Of a DNA stretch of 64,000 bases, positions 44,018 through 55,154 are shown in pieces (position 1 is the stretch's first letter; each line of letters opens with the position of its first letter). Made by a program: the position numbers and the translations under genes. The DNA comes from Notospermus geniculatus (Eukaryota > Nemertea > Pilidiophora > Heteronemertea > Lineidae), in NCBI GenBank assembly GCA_002633025.1, contig NMRB01000137.1:199086-263085 (forward strand). Direction: 5' to 3'. The notes under the pieces were generated by a model that was not told the DNA's origin, did not search any database, and saw only the letters and a program-made list of their open reading frames with translations.

Positions 44018-45598
44018 TCAGCGTCGCATTCGTCTGCGCCCCCTCTTTCTACGGTTCCTGGATCCGCGCCTCCCTGCGTTTCCAAAACAACGGCACACAC
44101 TGACCCACAGAAACACTGGCATGGTTAAAACAAAAATCGCTAGTAAAATACAAATCACTAAGCAGCTTTTCATGACATCCTTCATTTCTTCACAAACGGA
44201 GGAGATGCCACTTGTTGCACTGTCACGGCCAGCATTCGTGATGGATGTCATTTCGAACAATATAGACTGATCATCTAAGATCCGCCGGCTGTTACCCGGA
44301 GTTGCAAGCTCTGCGCGTAGGTTGCCGAAAGATTTTCCGGAATGTTCGAGAATGCTGTGGTCATCCTTTCCAAGATACCCCTCGGCTTTGAATGTGTTTT
44401 TTTGGTCCCTGGTGATCTCCAATTGCTGCCGTCTTTCAGCAATCATATTAAGGACAGGGTGGATGTTAGCTGCAGATTTCTCGACTTCATCTTGTATGAG
44501 CTGATTGCCCAAGGTCTGGCTGCTGACTGTGTTTCTCGTGTTTCCAAGATCTGTGCGCATGTCGGCGAGTCTTTTTCTGAAATGTTCGAGAATGTTGTGG
44601 TCATCCTTTCCAAGACACCTCTTGGCTTTGAATGTCTCTATTTGGATCCTGGTGCTCTCCAACTGCCGCCGTCTTTCGGCAGTCATATCAAGGAAAGTAT
44701 GGAGGGTTGCCACCGATTTCTCAACGTCGTCTATCATAGATTGCGTCTTTCTATCGAGCGAATCCCTCTCAGAAAGGAGATCAAGATTAAGATCTATCCA
44801 ATCCTGGATGCTCCGGTTGATAGAACTAATGTGAGTTTCTTTAAATAGCGGATGAGGATGAACTAATGTTCTTTTTGTTTCAATAAGTAATTCCTGGTTG
44901 CGACTTTGGATAATTTGATTGTTTTCCATAATGAAATGGTCGATGGAATTCTTACCTGGCCGCACTTTTTGTATGATCATATCTTTCATGGCTTCCTTCG
45001 TTTCTAAATTATCCCTTATTTCGGTGTCCACCTCGTCCACATTGGCCACAATGCATATAATCTGTATAAGTAAACTATCTGCCAGAGAGCAGGCTATATC
45101 TTTATACAACACAACATCATGATCCACGCCGCCATGTTTCTTGACTTTGCATTGGACACATATCACACTGCGACAACTTTTACAGTAGTGCTTTAGTTTT
45201 TTGCTGTGATTCGTACACATGTCAAAGACAAAATGGCCGTCCTCTTCCTCAAGATGATGTTCCTTACATGATGAGCAAAAGTCAAAGTCACAAACATCAC
45301 AGCAATAATCAGTGTCACCGCTAGATTCACAATTACAGCACGTGGGCGAATCATGATCATCAGGCATTGTGATATCATCGAGAACAGCCATCAGACTCAA
45401 TGCCTGAAAGTCATCGAACTTACCAGCAATCGTACGGCGACATTCGGGGCAGGTCTTCTTATCTCTTCCCAGCCATTGTTCGATGCATGTCTTACAATAT
45501 CGGTGGTGGCATGGACACAGCAGAACCGGCGACACTAACCTGTCACAGCATATGGAACAGTTTAACTCCCCTAGGTTGGCAAGGACCGAGGTGGCCAT
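44018..45598 (-). CDS. TRIM-like RING/B-box protein with C-terminal membrane anchor
   Basis: A single-exon frame of 526 residues. I chose the ATG at 45598 (AAAATGG context) because the longer frame upstream runs into transposon DNA. The RING has C14, C17, C30, H32, C35, C38, C50 and C53 (C3HC4), so it is likely an E3 ubiquitin ligase. Two B-boxes follow at about 82-125 and 126-165. A long coiled-coil region holds two copies of an 80-residue unit (DDVEKS...AERRRQLE and DEVEKS...AERRQQLE). Residues about 478-502 form one hydrophobic span (CLVICILLAIFVLTMPVFLW), and a basic tail of about 20 residues rich in R follows. This layout resembles TRIM13/TRIM59, which are ER-anchored with the RING in the cytosol. 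There is no NHL or SPRY domain. Roles in innate immunity or protein quality control are possible but inferred. Confidence 0.85.
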   Translation of the reverse strand: MATSVLANLGELNCSICCDRLVSPVLLCPCHHRYCKTCIEQWLGRDKKTCPECRRTIAGKFDDFQALSLMAVLDDITMPDDHDSPTCCNCESSGDTDYCCDVCDFDFCSSCKEHHLEEEDGHFVFDMCTNHSKKLKHYCKSCRSVICVQCKVKKHGGVDHDVVLYKDIACSLADSLLIQIICIVANVDEVDTEIRDNLETKEAMKDMIIQKVRPGKNSIDHFIMENNQIIQSRNQELLIETKRTLVHPHPLFKETHISSINRSIQDWIDLNLDLLSERDSLDRKTQSMIDDVEKSVATLHTFLDMTAERRRQLESTRIQIETFKAKRCLGKDDHNILEHFRKRLADMRTDLGNTRNTVSSQTLGNQLIQDEVEKSAANIHPVLNMIAERRQQLEITRDQKNTFKAEGYLGKDDHSILEHSGKSFGNLRAELATPGNSRRILDDQSILFEMTSITNAGRDSATSGISSVCEEMKDVMKSCLVICILLAIFVLTMPVFLWVSVCRCFGNAGRRGSRNRRKRGRRRMRR

Positions 45599-45699
45599 TT
45601 TGCACACGTAGCCTATTTCTTTTACATCTGATAAATGTGGTGTGCGCCATCTGCGTGTATTGACCCAGATTTTCTTTTTTACGTCTTTTGAATTTATAA

Positions 45700-46972
45700 T
45701 ACATGTACAGTCATTGACATACTGTATAATATGACTTATCCGGCCAGCACGGCCAACCTGCGAACCACGCGAATTATTGACTATACACGATCCAGGCCAA
45801 GTTATGAAAGGCCTAGTCAGGGTTACATGTTCAATGGAAATCGTCTTACGCCTGGTGAGCATCGTAATGGATATCCCGCGGTGAGGGTCAGTTTCACTTT
45901 TGTCAAAATGAATTGACCAGTACGATTTGTAAATGATGTCAATTAAACCCAGGCCTACTGTGGAATGAAACTGCGGTCTGCCGTTGAAAAGAAACTCACA
46001 AGTGTTGTGTAACCCTAACTAGGCCTTTCATAACTTGGCCTGGATCGTGTATAGTCAATAATTCCCGTGGTTCGCAGGTTGGCCGCGGTGGCCGGATAAG
46101 TCATGTTATACAGTAAGTTTGTCTACACCTTCTGCCTTGAATATTTCAAATACTACTGGGCCAATTTTAACACGGTTTGCACCACATGAAAGTCTGTCTT
46201 CTTGGCCATATTTCTACATCAAAATTTTGGAAATTTGAAAATATCATAATCATGTAAGCTTAATGGCTCATTAGAGAAAAGCCCTAAAAATCAACATTTT
46301 TATTATGGCTTTTTTTGTGACTCTTGTTACAGTGTTGATAGAGTGGAAGTTTCTAAGGATTTTGAGCTTTGTTTCATAAAATTATCTTGAGTGGTTGCTG
46401 AGATATTTGAGATTATCAAAATTTCGATAATTTGAGAATTTCCAAATTTTCACAAAATTTTGATATTAGTAGACAGAACTCGCCTAAAAACGTAGGAGTA
46501 TGAAGTTTTGGAACTTTTAGCGTAAACTGGTTAGAAGTTAAGGAGTTATTTTCAAATATGAATATCTCTGCCCAGTTAACGCAAAAAGTTCCGAAATTTT
46601 GTAACCCCATATTCCTAGGTTAGCTTTAACTACTGGCATCAAAATTTCCAGAAAAACACGAACATTGACGAAAATCTCACATTATGAAAATTTCGATTAT
46701 CTCAAATATCTCAGCAACCACTCGAGATATTTTGATGAAACAAAGCCAAAAATCCTTAGAAAGTTCCATTCTATCAAAACTGGAACAAGTCACAAAAAAA
46801 AATTCCATAATAAAAATGTTCATTTTTAGGGCTTTTTCTAATGAAATATGGCCAAGAAGACCATGAAGACAGACTTTAATGTGGTACAAACCGTGTTAAA
46901 ATTGGCCCAGTAGTATTTGAAATATTCAAGGTAGTAGGTGTAGATAAACTTATGTCAATGACTGTACATGTA
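45700..46972. mobile_element. TA-flanked foldback (Tc1/mariner type) upstream of the TRIM gene
   Basis: The ends are CATGTACAGTCATTGACATA and its complement, bordered by TA (45700-45701 and 46971-46972). Arms of several hundred bp pair about a centre near 46540, for example GGGCCAATTTTAACACGG against its complement near 46890. A half copy lies at 1838-2330. A second foldback is inserted in its left end. Confidence 0.8.
45720..46115. mobile_element. TA-flanked foldback nested in the larger foldback
   Basis: The arms CTGTATAATATGACTTATCC and onward (about 107 bp each) pair closely. TA lies at 45720-45721 and 46114-46115. Removing it rejoins CATTGACATA to AGTTTGTCTACACC, matching the other end of the host element. 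The order of insertion is therefore clear. Confidence 0.85.
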
Positions 46973-47059
46973 CATGGAATCTGACATCCTCTGGTGTATG
47001 ATATTCATTGACAACACGTCATGTAGGCCTACATGTACTTCATCGCTTGAACTGTAATA

Positions 47060-47500
47060 ATGTATCGCTCGGATTGTCCAATTTATGATCCATCCTGAAA
47101 ATCGATTGTTCCTTCCGGATGATTACAAAAATTGGACAGATGCATGAGAAAACCCTGTCGAAATCTGAAGTAAAACATTGGTAGGCTATCTACCAGAGAG
47201 TAGGCCATATCTTTATACAACACAACATCATGATCCACGGAATGTTCCTTTGCTTTGCATTGCGCACATATCACAGTACGACAACTTTGACGGCAGTGCT
47301 TTAGTTTTTTTTGTGATTCGCGCACATGTCAAAGACAAAATTGCCGTCTTCTTCCTCAAGATGATGTTCTTACGTGATGAGCAAAGGTCAAAGTCGAAAA
47401 AAACATCACAGCAGCTATAATCAATTTCACCACTAGATCGACAACTGCAGCACGTGCACGAATCATAAGGCGCCGTGATGTCATCGATTAAGCGCGATGC
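47060..47500 (-). pseudogene. TRIM paralogue fragment (B-boxes)
   Basis: Minus-strand frames, shifted several times, match the intact TRIM at 44018-45598: DDITAPYDSCTCCSCRSSGE, then KLKHCRQSCRTVICAQCKAK and HDVVLYKDMAYSLVDSLP. The RING is missing upstream and the coiled coil is missing downstream. It records a tandem duplication of the TRIM gene, with one copy lost. Confidence 0.8.
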
Positions 47501-49480
47501 CTGAAAATCATCATGGAGCCCACGGCTGGGTCACCCTCCATACACTGCATGGCACCACCAATATATCGGATTTTCCTTCTTGCTTCTCCACTGAATGCTT
47601 TGATTTCAATTGCCGCGTCGATTTTCCCTCCCTTTTCAACAACACTTTCAGGGCCATCTGATACTCTGATGCCAACACCACAGTGCCAACTTGGCAGCGA
47701 ATTTTGTCCTCTTTGTATCTGTCCATGGATTGTTGTTGGCGTTGACAATTTTGACGCGAATGAGGTGTATGCACACAATTCATCATCAATTTCATCCTCT
47801 ATGTCTTTCACGGAATGTCTACAACACATCCCATCACTGTCGACTTCGGTAGACATCTTGTCCTCGTAAAACTCGTAAACCTTTTTCTTGTGTTTCAAAT
47901 GAGCAATTCTTGGGTCACAATTTATTACGCGTATGCCACTGTTTGAAACGCAGCCGTCTACCGCCACACCCAACTGGCCGGCTGCGAAAAAATACGAACA
48001 GTCAATCTCTACGGATGGTATCGTCAACCCCTGCGCACGAACGGACGTCAGTCCCAGAGGAAACTGCCATCGAGTTGCCCGCACGTGTCCCTCCCATCTG
48101 TCGAAGAAATCGTGACGTTCTCGCTTTATGTCAACTAATCTCCCGTTGACACTGATCCTTGGCCCGTCTGTCCCTAAACTATGAAATATTCCTTGAGCGC
48201 CACTGTGTAAACCACCTTAAATGAAGGGAAGGAGATGTCCCAGCTGCGCGTATAGGTGAAAACTGACCTAGACAGTTGTGANNNNNNNNNNNNNNNNNNN
48301 NNNNNNCCCCCCCCCCCCGCCACTACATACGTTAAGGTAGAAGGAAGACGAGACGGCGACTTATAACTTATATAGCTGTATGCAAACACTGACCTGCTGA
48401 CGATAACCGGGGCTGCAATTTTAGATACATCAACGTATAGGCGTGCGGCATTTATTCAACAGATGCTTTTCCCCTGATGAAAAAAACCCGAAATAAGCAC
48501 GGTAAATAACTCAAATCGTTCTATTTCTTGAGTGTAGATATTTATGTGAACAACCCCATCCATATCCGTAATACATGTACTTTGATCCTTGAAAACTCAG
48601 TATCTCCCGCTCTGTAAAGGACTAGTTCGCCTGCCATTTCTTCCAAAGATAACATGTTGTTGTAATCCACTTCGAATCTGGTACCGACTAATTTTACAGG
48701 CTCTACGCCTTCCGGCAGTGGCCTCCTTCGCTCAACCATCAATTCTTCTGTTAGGCGAGGGGTTTCCGTCACACTATTCACTCATAACTGTTATTAATTC
48801 GAAGTCTGTCTGTCTCACAACCTGACGGATTTCAACATCTTGATGTTGAAAATTCGAGTTGATACTGTCATAGATAATTTTTGTCACTGTCACAATCGGC
48901 GCTCTAATGAATACTGTAGTCTTCAATCATGCCATCGGTGAAGCCTTTTGCATTTGATTGCGGAATCTCTACTTACCTCTGTAAGATTTATGTTGCGGAG
49001 AAAGAATGTCATTGAAAATACATGTAGTTGGCGTCATACAGTAGCTACCGTCGTCATCTACGAGCATATTTGGAACTGGGGCTAGCTGCTTGAAATCGCC
49101 ACTTGCAACGACCTGCAACGCTCCGAAGACGAAATCACAATCACGAAATTTGCGGCAGACATATTTAGCGTCTTCCAGAATTCCCGTGGATATCATTCCG
49201 ATTTCGTCGATGATAAGGACGTGTGCTTCCTTAACCCTTTTCAAAACTGGCGAGAGACCATCCTTGGACTTGACTTCAGTCACTAACTGTTTTTTGTCAA
49301 TATTCTGTCCTCTACACCTGTCCAAGCATGCAGAGTGGTTGCATCTATAAATTTTTCCCTGCCATACCAGATGCAGCGAGTATAGAAACTCGCTTTCCGG
49401 CTGCAGTAATCCTGATAAATTTAGTCACATCATGCTGGAAATCTTTGTTTAGTCTATTGGACACTGAAATGCTCAGTCTC
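47500..49480 (-). pseudogene. PIF1-like DNA helicase, decayed
   Basis: Minus-strand pieces follow the order of an animal PIF1-like helicase. DATTLHAWTGVEDRIL lies near 49340. LIIDEIGMIS with ALQVVASGDFKQLAPVPN (Walker B and motif III region) lies in 49325-48986, ending at a GTAAGT donor. EGVEPVKLVGTRFEVDYNN and ELVLYRAGDTE lie near 48730-48590. RATRWQFPLGLTSVRAQGLT and VEIDCSYFFAAGQLGVAV lie near 48080-47950. At least two frameshifts near 49330-49360 and a 25-base N gap break it. The usual VALSRA box reads VAVDGCVS. The frame continues to 47500 with unrecognised sequence. It may come from a large transposon, not from the host repair gene. Confidence 0.7.
48282..48306. other. Assembly gap (25 N) followed by a C-run
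   Basis: A run of N sits directly before 13 consecutive C bases. The true length here is unknown. Confidence 0.95.
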
Positions 49481-49675
49481 TCAGCGTTGGCCTACTACTA
49501 AGTAACTTGGCGCAAATGGCGAGCGGTAGCGCGGCCCCTTTTGAGAGAAAAGAACAAGCTGAAAGCTGCAACAGAAACTGGAACGGGAACTGACGAAAAC
49601 CAAAAAGCCAGAGGCTCTTTTATGACTCGCTGCATTTTTTGGCAGAGATGGTCGGGAATCGCAGCAGGTCTAACC

Positions 49676-49743
49676 TGAAATAAGTTTAGCTGAAACATTT
49701 GGCTTGTCAGTGACCAGCCAAATGTTTCAGCTAAACTTATTTC
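49676..49743. repeat. Hairpin, about 29-bp near-perfect stem
   Basis: GAAATAAGTTTAGCTGAAAC plus ATTTGGCT pairs with AGCCAAATGTTTCAGC plus TAAACTTATTTC around an 11-base loop. It joins the start of the direct repeat at 49704. Confidence 0.75.
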
Positions 49744-50798
49744 CAGTCAATTCCCGTTCCAAACATTTTCTCCTGCAAGGGGACAGCACCAGCTTCCGAA
49801 TTGAAATGGTGACATTAAACATTTCTACTGCTTCCCCTATACCTAGTTGCCGCCCCTTCAAGCCAGCAATGGTGTCAACTGTCAGTCAATCATGTTGGTT
49901 CGGGTTATTGCCGGATAGCACCAGGCTTCAGTGGCTTTGGTCTCCACGATCCACCTATGAAATTCCCATTATCAGTATCTTCCTGGTCGAACATTCCGTT
50001 TGGGGCATAGATTGTACGGGAACTGGACTTGGTGCGAAAGAAATTGTGAAGTGTGCTAACACCAATTTGTCACTTATGGCTCAAGTGTTATGGGTTTCAT
50101 GAAAACCCTGAAACGGTTGGCCAGTATTCCGAATGCATTTTCAACGATACTCTTGCTCTGCTTAGACGATAATTGAAGATCCTTTGTTGCTTTGTGAGAG
50201 GAGCTCTTTCTTTGTATGGTTTAATCATGCCAGCATTTAATGGGAAGTCATCATCTCCAACAAACACATAGGGCACCAACTTATCTGTACCAAGTAGTTG
50301 ACATTATTTTAGGTGTTGTGCAGCTTGCCAGTTTCTAGGGCCTTGGCTGGAGATGATTTCTTGAATTCGCCTCCATCAGAAGAACGACAATTCTGACCAA
50401 CATCAACATAGGTGAACTTGTAATCAGCATCTACCAGGGCAAGGATGACAATACTGAAAGTTCCTTTTTTTTCTCATGGTGTGTCGTCCATTGTCCGTCG
50501 TCGTTAACAGGGATGGCACGTTTGTAAATCACTGACCAGCCAAATGTTTCAACTAACTTATTTCCAGTCAATTCCCGTTCCACGTATTTTCTTCAGCCAG
50601 CGGACAGCGCCAGCTTCCGAATTGAAATGGTCACATAAAACATTTCTACTGCTTTCCCTACAGCTAGTTGCCGCCCCTTCAAGCCAGTAGTGATGTCAAC
50701 TGTCAGTCAATCATATTGGTTCGGGTTATTGCTGGATAGCTCCAGGCTTCAGTGGCTTTGGTCTCCAGGGTCCACCTGTAAAATTCCCATTATCGGTC
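49704..50798. repeat. Direct repeats of about 265 bp flanking Harbinger DNA
   Basis: The block from CAGCCAAATGTTTCAGC to CAAAATTCCCATTATC-like sequence at 49710-49972 recurs at 50530-50798 with about 90% identity. The pair brackets the Harbinger transposase fragment and could be a duplicated part of that element. Confidence 0.7.
50100..50480 (-). pseudogene. PIF/Harbinger (HARBI1-like) transposase fragment
   Basis: The minus strand reads FSIVILALVDADYKFTYVDV with RSSDGGEF (near 50470-50370), then VPYVFVGDDDFPLNAGMIKP, QRIFNYRLSRAR and IVENAFGILANRFRVF (50290-50100). These are the central and C-terminal DDE_Tnp_4 motifs of HARBI1-type proteins. A frameshift separates SRAR from IVENAFG. Confidence 0.8.
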
Positions 50799-50799
50799 A

Positions 50800-51450
50800 C
50801 GGCGATCTCGCAGGCAAGTCATGCTCCCGCGCCACCTTTCAGCATGTTGCAGAAACATAGTTCTAATTTATGCATAGATTCGCCCAGCCGCAGTTCCGAA
50901 TTCGCGCAACGTGTTCGGTTGATTATAAAAGTGGGGTCCGGACGGCGGAATTCCGGCGCATTCCATGCTCAACTGATAAGCTGGGATGTGATTTATCTCA
51001 ACAAATCCAAACTCTAATACGCCAATCTTTACATCAACACGTTCTAAACTATCGTCTGCACTAGATGACAGAGAGCAAATGTTAATTTTGTAACGAAATT
51101 CCGTTTGTTTCCAATTTGAATCGGCAATTTCATCAAGCTTCTGCAACTCAAGAGGGTTTCTCAGGCGGCTACGGCCTTCATCCTGGGATTCTGACCAAAA
51201 TACCTCTGTTGTCTAGTAACAGGGAACCCGCGTGTTCAGTCAATCCTGCCTCGAACACAGTAAACGACGTAATTAATTCTATTTTTTGCGTCCCAAGATG
51301 AGCATTATTTCCTATTCATAACACCTTTCTTCAGGCGAGGATGGTTGAAAGACAGAAGAGCGGTGGGTGAGGTCGCCTCGGCGAATCAGAACGCCGGGAT
51401 GTTTCACGTGACGGATCGGCATCAATCAATACATTGCTGTGTACGCGAGA
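50800..51450. other. No gene recognised
   Basis: Only short frames are seen; none has domain features. Confidence 0.4.
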
Positions 51451-51459
51451 TCGCCGTGN

Positions 51460-51850
51460 TTTACATGCACGTCAAATTTCAGCCTGATTTGACTTCAAAC
51501 ATGGCCACCAGGTGGCGTAACCCAAAAATCATCAAAGTGCTGTAACTCAGGAACGCTTTAACCCAAAGCGCTCCAATGTGCTATGTGGGCCCCTGCAGAT
51601 GACCTTTATGACCATGTGAAGTTTCGGCCCGATCGGACATCCAATATGGCCGCCAGGTGGCGTAACCCGAAAATCATCAAAGTGGTGTAACTCAGGAACG
51701 ACCTGACCCAAAGCACTCCAATGTGCTATGCGGTCCCCTGCAGATGACCTTTATGTGCATGTGAAGTTCCGGCCCGATCGAACATACAATATGGCGCCAG
51801 GTGGCATAACCCAAAAATCATCAAAGTCCTACCTGGGAGTGACTTGACCG
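51460..51850 (+). repeat. Dispersed tandem-unit repeat, copy 3
   Basis: Three units of about 145 bp contain GACATCCAATATGGCCGCC, AGGTGGCGTAACCC and AACTCAGGAACGAC. It is the same family as 15630-16430. An ambiguous base lies at 51459. Confidence 0.8.
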
Positions 51851-51869
51851 AGATTGCTCATAATGGGTG

Positions 51870-52740
51870 GCGTCCACTAGAGCGCCGACAAGATTAGGAA
51901 GGGTTGCGGAAGCAAATTACGCCATTTCGGCATCCTTTCCGCGTCAGACGCAAAAAAAGTGTGCGAATCATCGTTTCCTGGGACATTATGACGAATCTCT
52001 GCAGACATACCTGGGAGTGTCCTAGGAAGCAATCGTGAAGGGCCCGAAATGCCGCTGACCGTAGCAGGACAGCGCGGACACATCTAGGATCACACCAGGA
52101 CTGGTAAAATCATGGACTAGGACAATCAGGATGACCTTCCGACAACCATATTTAGATAATGCGGACAATATGAGGAAATAATGCAATCTTATAAAATTCG
52201 GCGATGACTTTGAGTTTTTCTCATATGTCTGCTAGCCGTCATGGAGTTAGGAAACGCGGCAATGGAAAGCCGGCCTTAACCTCCCCCACGCTCCAAAATG
52301 TTGACTTTTCCGTGTCTTGACCGCAAATGTCTTGACGGCTTCGCGCACTCGCTTATTTTGATCCGCGTCGGTTCCGCGCATTCCTGAAACAGTCCGCTTG
52401 GCTTCTGCTTGCCTTCGCGAAGCTGCCCGCACCGCGGAGGCTTTCAGGAGCATTTGCGGAAGTGTTACAGAAAGGCGGGATGTCCTGACGATGTCTGCAC
52501 GACAATGCAGACAAGTTGCCGAAGGTGTCGGGAAGTTCATTTCCGCGTCCAAATTTTGGTCTCGATCAAAATTTCGATGCGGAAATTTCGCCCTCTCCCG
52601 AACGTGCAGAAATGCCGCGAACTGTTCAGGAATGATAAAGACAGTGAACGGAATCTTTCAAGAATATGCGGAGAGGTTGCTGAATGAATGGGGATTCACT
52701 AAATTTGCATTCCGCGTCTTGTCCGCGCCCTAGTGGACGC
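51870..52740. mobile_element. TIR element with GCGTCCACTAG ends
   Basis: GCGTCCACTAGAGCGCCGAC at the left and the complement of GCGTCCACTAGGGCGCGGAC at the right. The interior has many TTCCGCG/CGCGGAA motifs. It lies just after the donor of a pogo-type exon at 52756, so it is in an intron of that gene. Confidence 0.7.
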
Positions 52741-52755
52741 TAGGTTTTACTTACA

Positions 52756-54027
52756 GAATAGGGAGGTGGGGTTTCCGGTGCTTTTGGAGATGCCATGATC
52801 ACTTCGTCTATCTCATTTTCAACAGCTGCCAGTTCTGCGTCCAGTGGAGCAGGTGAGGGTTGTTGTTGATCGGGGTTGTTCAGTGGCGAGTTCTGAAATG
52901 GAAACAATTGCATTAACGTACGTTTTCAGCAGATTTACAGACCAACACATGTCTATAGTAATGTACAGTATCAAAGAAACCTACCAACAAACGAATAGCT
53001 GTGGACGGTTTCCCTGGATGGTGCAGTCTCTTTGGACGGTGTAATGGTCTTCACTTGGCTGTACATCCTGCAATGTGACCGAGCATGAAAGTATTCAACT
53101 GAATTAGTAATGCCTCGAGAATGTAGGCCCTATGCAATCTAGTAGGCATATTGTGTGCTGAAGTGTTTCAACATACCACTGCTGCCTCTTTCGCCAGAGC
53201 CATCTGATATGGCACAGAGGAGAAATATGCCTCCTCCGGTATGGCCAAGGGGTTGAAGGGATGCAGCCAACACGCCCGAAATCCACTGATGATGTTGTTC
53301 GCTGTCATTGCCTTCTGCCAGGCACGCTTGAAGAGGTAGAAGAAACACTTCTTCGTCATGAACGTTCCTGGCGTGTACATGTACTCCGTCACCTACACCT
53401 CTCATTCTGACTTCAGGGACTTGTATACAGATCTGAAGAAAAAAACGAACAAACCATTATTAGGGAAAGTCGTACGCAGTCGCACACTCCGTGCATTGTA
53501 TTCATAGGCCTACTACATTGGCTTACCTGTCTAAATGCTGCAAAAAGTGAGACGTGTGTTCAGGAAGTTCCACCAGGATGATGTTGTTTTCTCTTGCCAC
53601 TTCCACAAGTTCCACGAAGTTGTGGCTGTTGTGACCATCCATTACAAGAACTTGTGGTCTTTCGGGGCCAATCACTGGCAGAAAGCACTCCTTAAACCAC
53701 AAGATGGCTAAGCCCTGAAACAAAAAATACAGTCAGAACATTGGTTAAATGTGGGCCTAATGACACATGTCCAGAGCCTCCAGTTCCCTGATGACGAGAA
53801 TTGGCAATAAAAATTCGGCCTACCTGTTTTATCCAGCCCGTTTCCGACGCACTGATTAAAGTATTTTTGGGCGCATTCTCCGTATCGAATGCGTCCAGGG
53901 CCCTCTTTGTTTTCCCCTTCACGATCACGTGTGGTGGTGCCGCCTGCCCTAGAGCATTGGCACACCCAATGATTGTAGTTGTCTCCCTGGTACCGCCGGT
54001 GGTTAGGCGTAAATACTTGCTTCTAGT
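52756..54027 (-). pseudogene. Pogo/Tigger-type transposase gene with introns
   Basis: Exons on the minus strand, each with AG and GT borders. 54027-53827: TTGGTRETTTIIGCANALG, ALDAFDTENAPKN. 53715-53529: [39 protein letters not shown], with the DGH catalytic aspartate. About 53432-53175: FFYLFKRAWQKAMTANNIIS, GFRACWLHPFNP. About 53069-52986: a short linker exon. 52895-52756: PLDAELAAVENEIDEVIMAS and a PPPYS end, followed by GTAAGT. The third exon has two in-frame stops just after SVYKSLKSE. The N-terminal HTH is missing. The good splice sites suggest either a host-captured gene or an element that carried introns. Confidence 0.75.
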
Positions 54028-54176
54028 TCTGAAAAAAGAAAATATTAGGGGCCTATGTACGCTGTGTGTTTTCTACGATTTGTGTTTAAAATAATCCACA
54101 AGAGGACAATCATGACAATAACACATTCATCATCAACGAATAGAAAAGTTTAAAATGTTCTGTATATACGGTGACT

Positions 54177-54345
54177 TCCCAGTTCGCCCAATCCCATTTC
54201 GCCCGTTCCCATTTCGCCCAATTTTTTCCCCATTCTCGCCCCCTACCCATTTTGCCCTTTATCATTTTGCCCCATTGCCGCCTAGCCCAATCATCTTTTC
54301 GCCCACTTACCATTTTGCCCTTTTGCGAATTCACCCTCGCAGCAG
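54177..54345 (+). repeat. Simple repeat of about 12-14 bp (CCCATTTCGCCC)
   Basis: About eleven imperfect units of CCCATTTCGCCC or CCCATTTTGCCC. The minus-strand ORF rich in GKM/AKWE is a product of the repeat. Confidence 0.85.
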
Positions 54346-54839
54346 TGACAACAGGCCTGATGACCTCTAATCGAACTATGGCCTGCATAGGTGAAATCCT
54401 ATTGTTTTGCGACTAATAAGTTCGTCCCCACTATTCTGTCTCGTTATTTGGCAACCCTTTCGTTCTGTGTGAGAAGCGTCTGGTTTTGGTGGAGTGGCTC
54501 GCAAATGTTCATGTCCTAAGGCTCTCTGATAACTCCCAGATGTGCTAAGTACTCTTCAAGTGTTGGCGGGTCTAGTCGAAAGTAGGCTCCTTTCTCGCTC
54601 CCATACAAGCAGGTATGACAATACACCGTATTGGTCAAGAGTTCTGACAATAGGTTGTAAGTATATTTTCAAGTTTTTCTTGTAATCTAAAAAGGTCCTG
54701 TTGCTTACGAGCTTTCCAAACCCCCATTCCACTGATTCCCTTACTCAACTCATCCGGGAGTTGAAGGTACGCTGGTTTGCAGTGAGGACCGGTTCCAGAT
54801 GGGCAAAGTTCGCCGCAAAACGGCCGTGCAGATCGTCCA

Positions 54840-55050
54840 ATACAAACTGTGTTCATGACTTCCGATAGGACATTAAACGGCCTTCCAAACTCCTCTTCCA
54901 ACTCAACTAGCCTATTAGGATATCTTAGCCTTCGTAAAAACATGCATAGCGCATCCTCTCCACGGACGACACAGCCAAACTTCAATTATATTTGTAGACC
55001 GGCTGGATTCCAAATGGAGGCAAGTCATCCTTCGCAAATCTGAACATCTT
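54840..55050 (-). pseudogene. Harbinger transposase N-terminal fragment
   Basis: The minus strand reads AKDDLPPFGIQPVY, then after a frameshift FGCVVRGEDALCMFLRRLRY, PNRLVELEEEFGRPFNVLSE. This is the GxEALCxxLRRLxYPNRLxDLxxxFGR motif of Harbinger transposases. The downstream catalytic part is not attached here. Confidence 0.75.
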
Positions 55051-55154
55051 TTACACTGAGCATTGTTCGTTAAGGCAAGGTCGAATCTTTTGAAAGTGTC
55101 AATGAAGGTCGATCCTTCTGCAACATCGATTCTATTCGAAAGGGTGTATAGCAG

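Noticed and set aside
45599-45862. An 88-residue N-terminal extension of the TRIM frame
   Set aside because: It runs into a foldback element (from 45702), and the ATG at 45598 has a better context and starts right before the RING.
54110-54416. Short proteins rich in FAP or GKM repeats
   Set aside because: They come from the CCCATTTCGCCC simple repeat.
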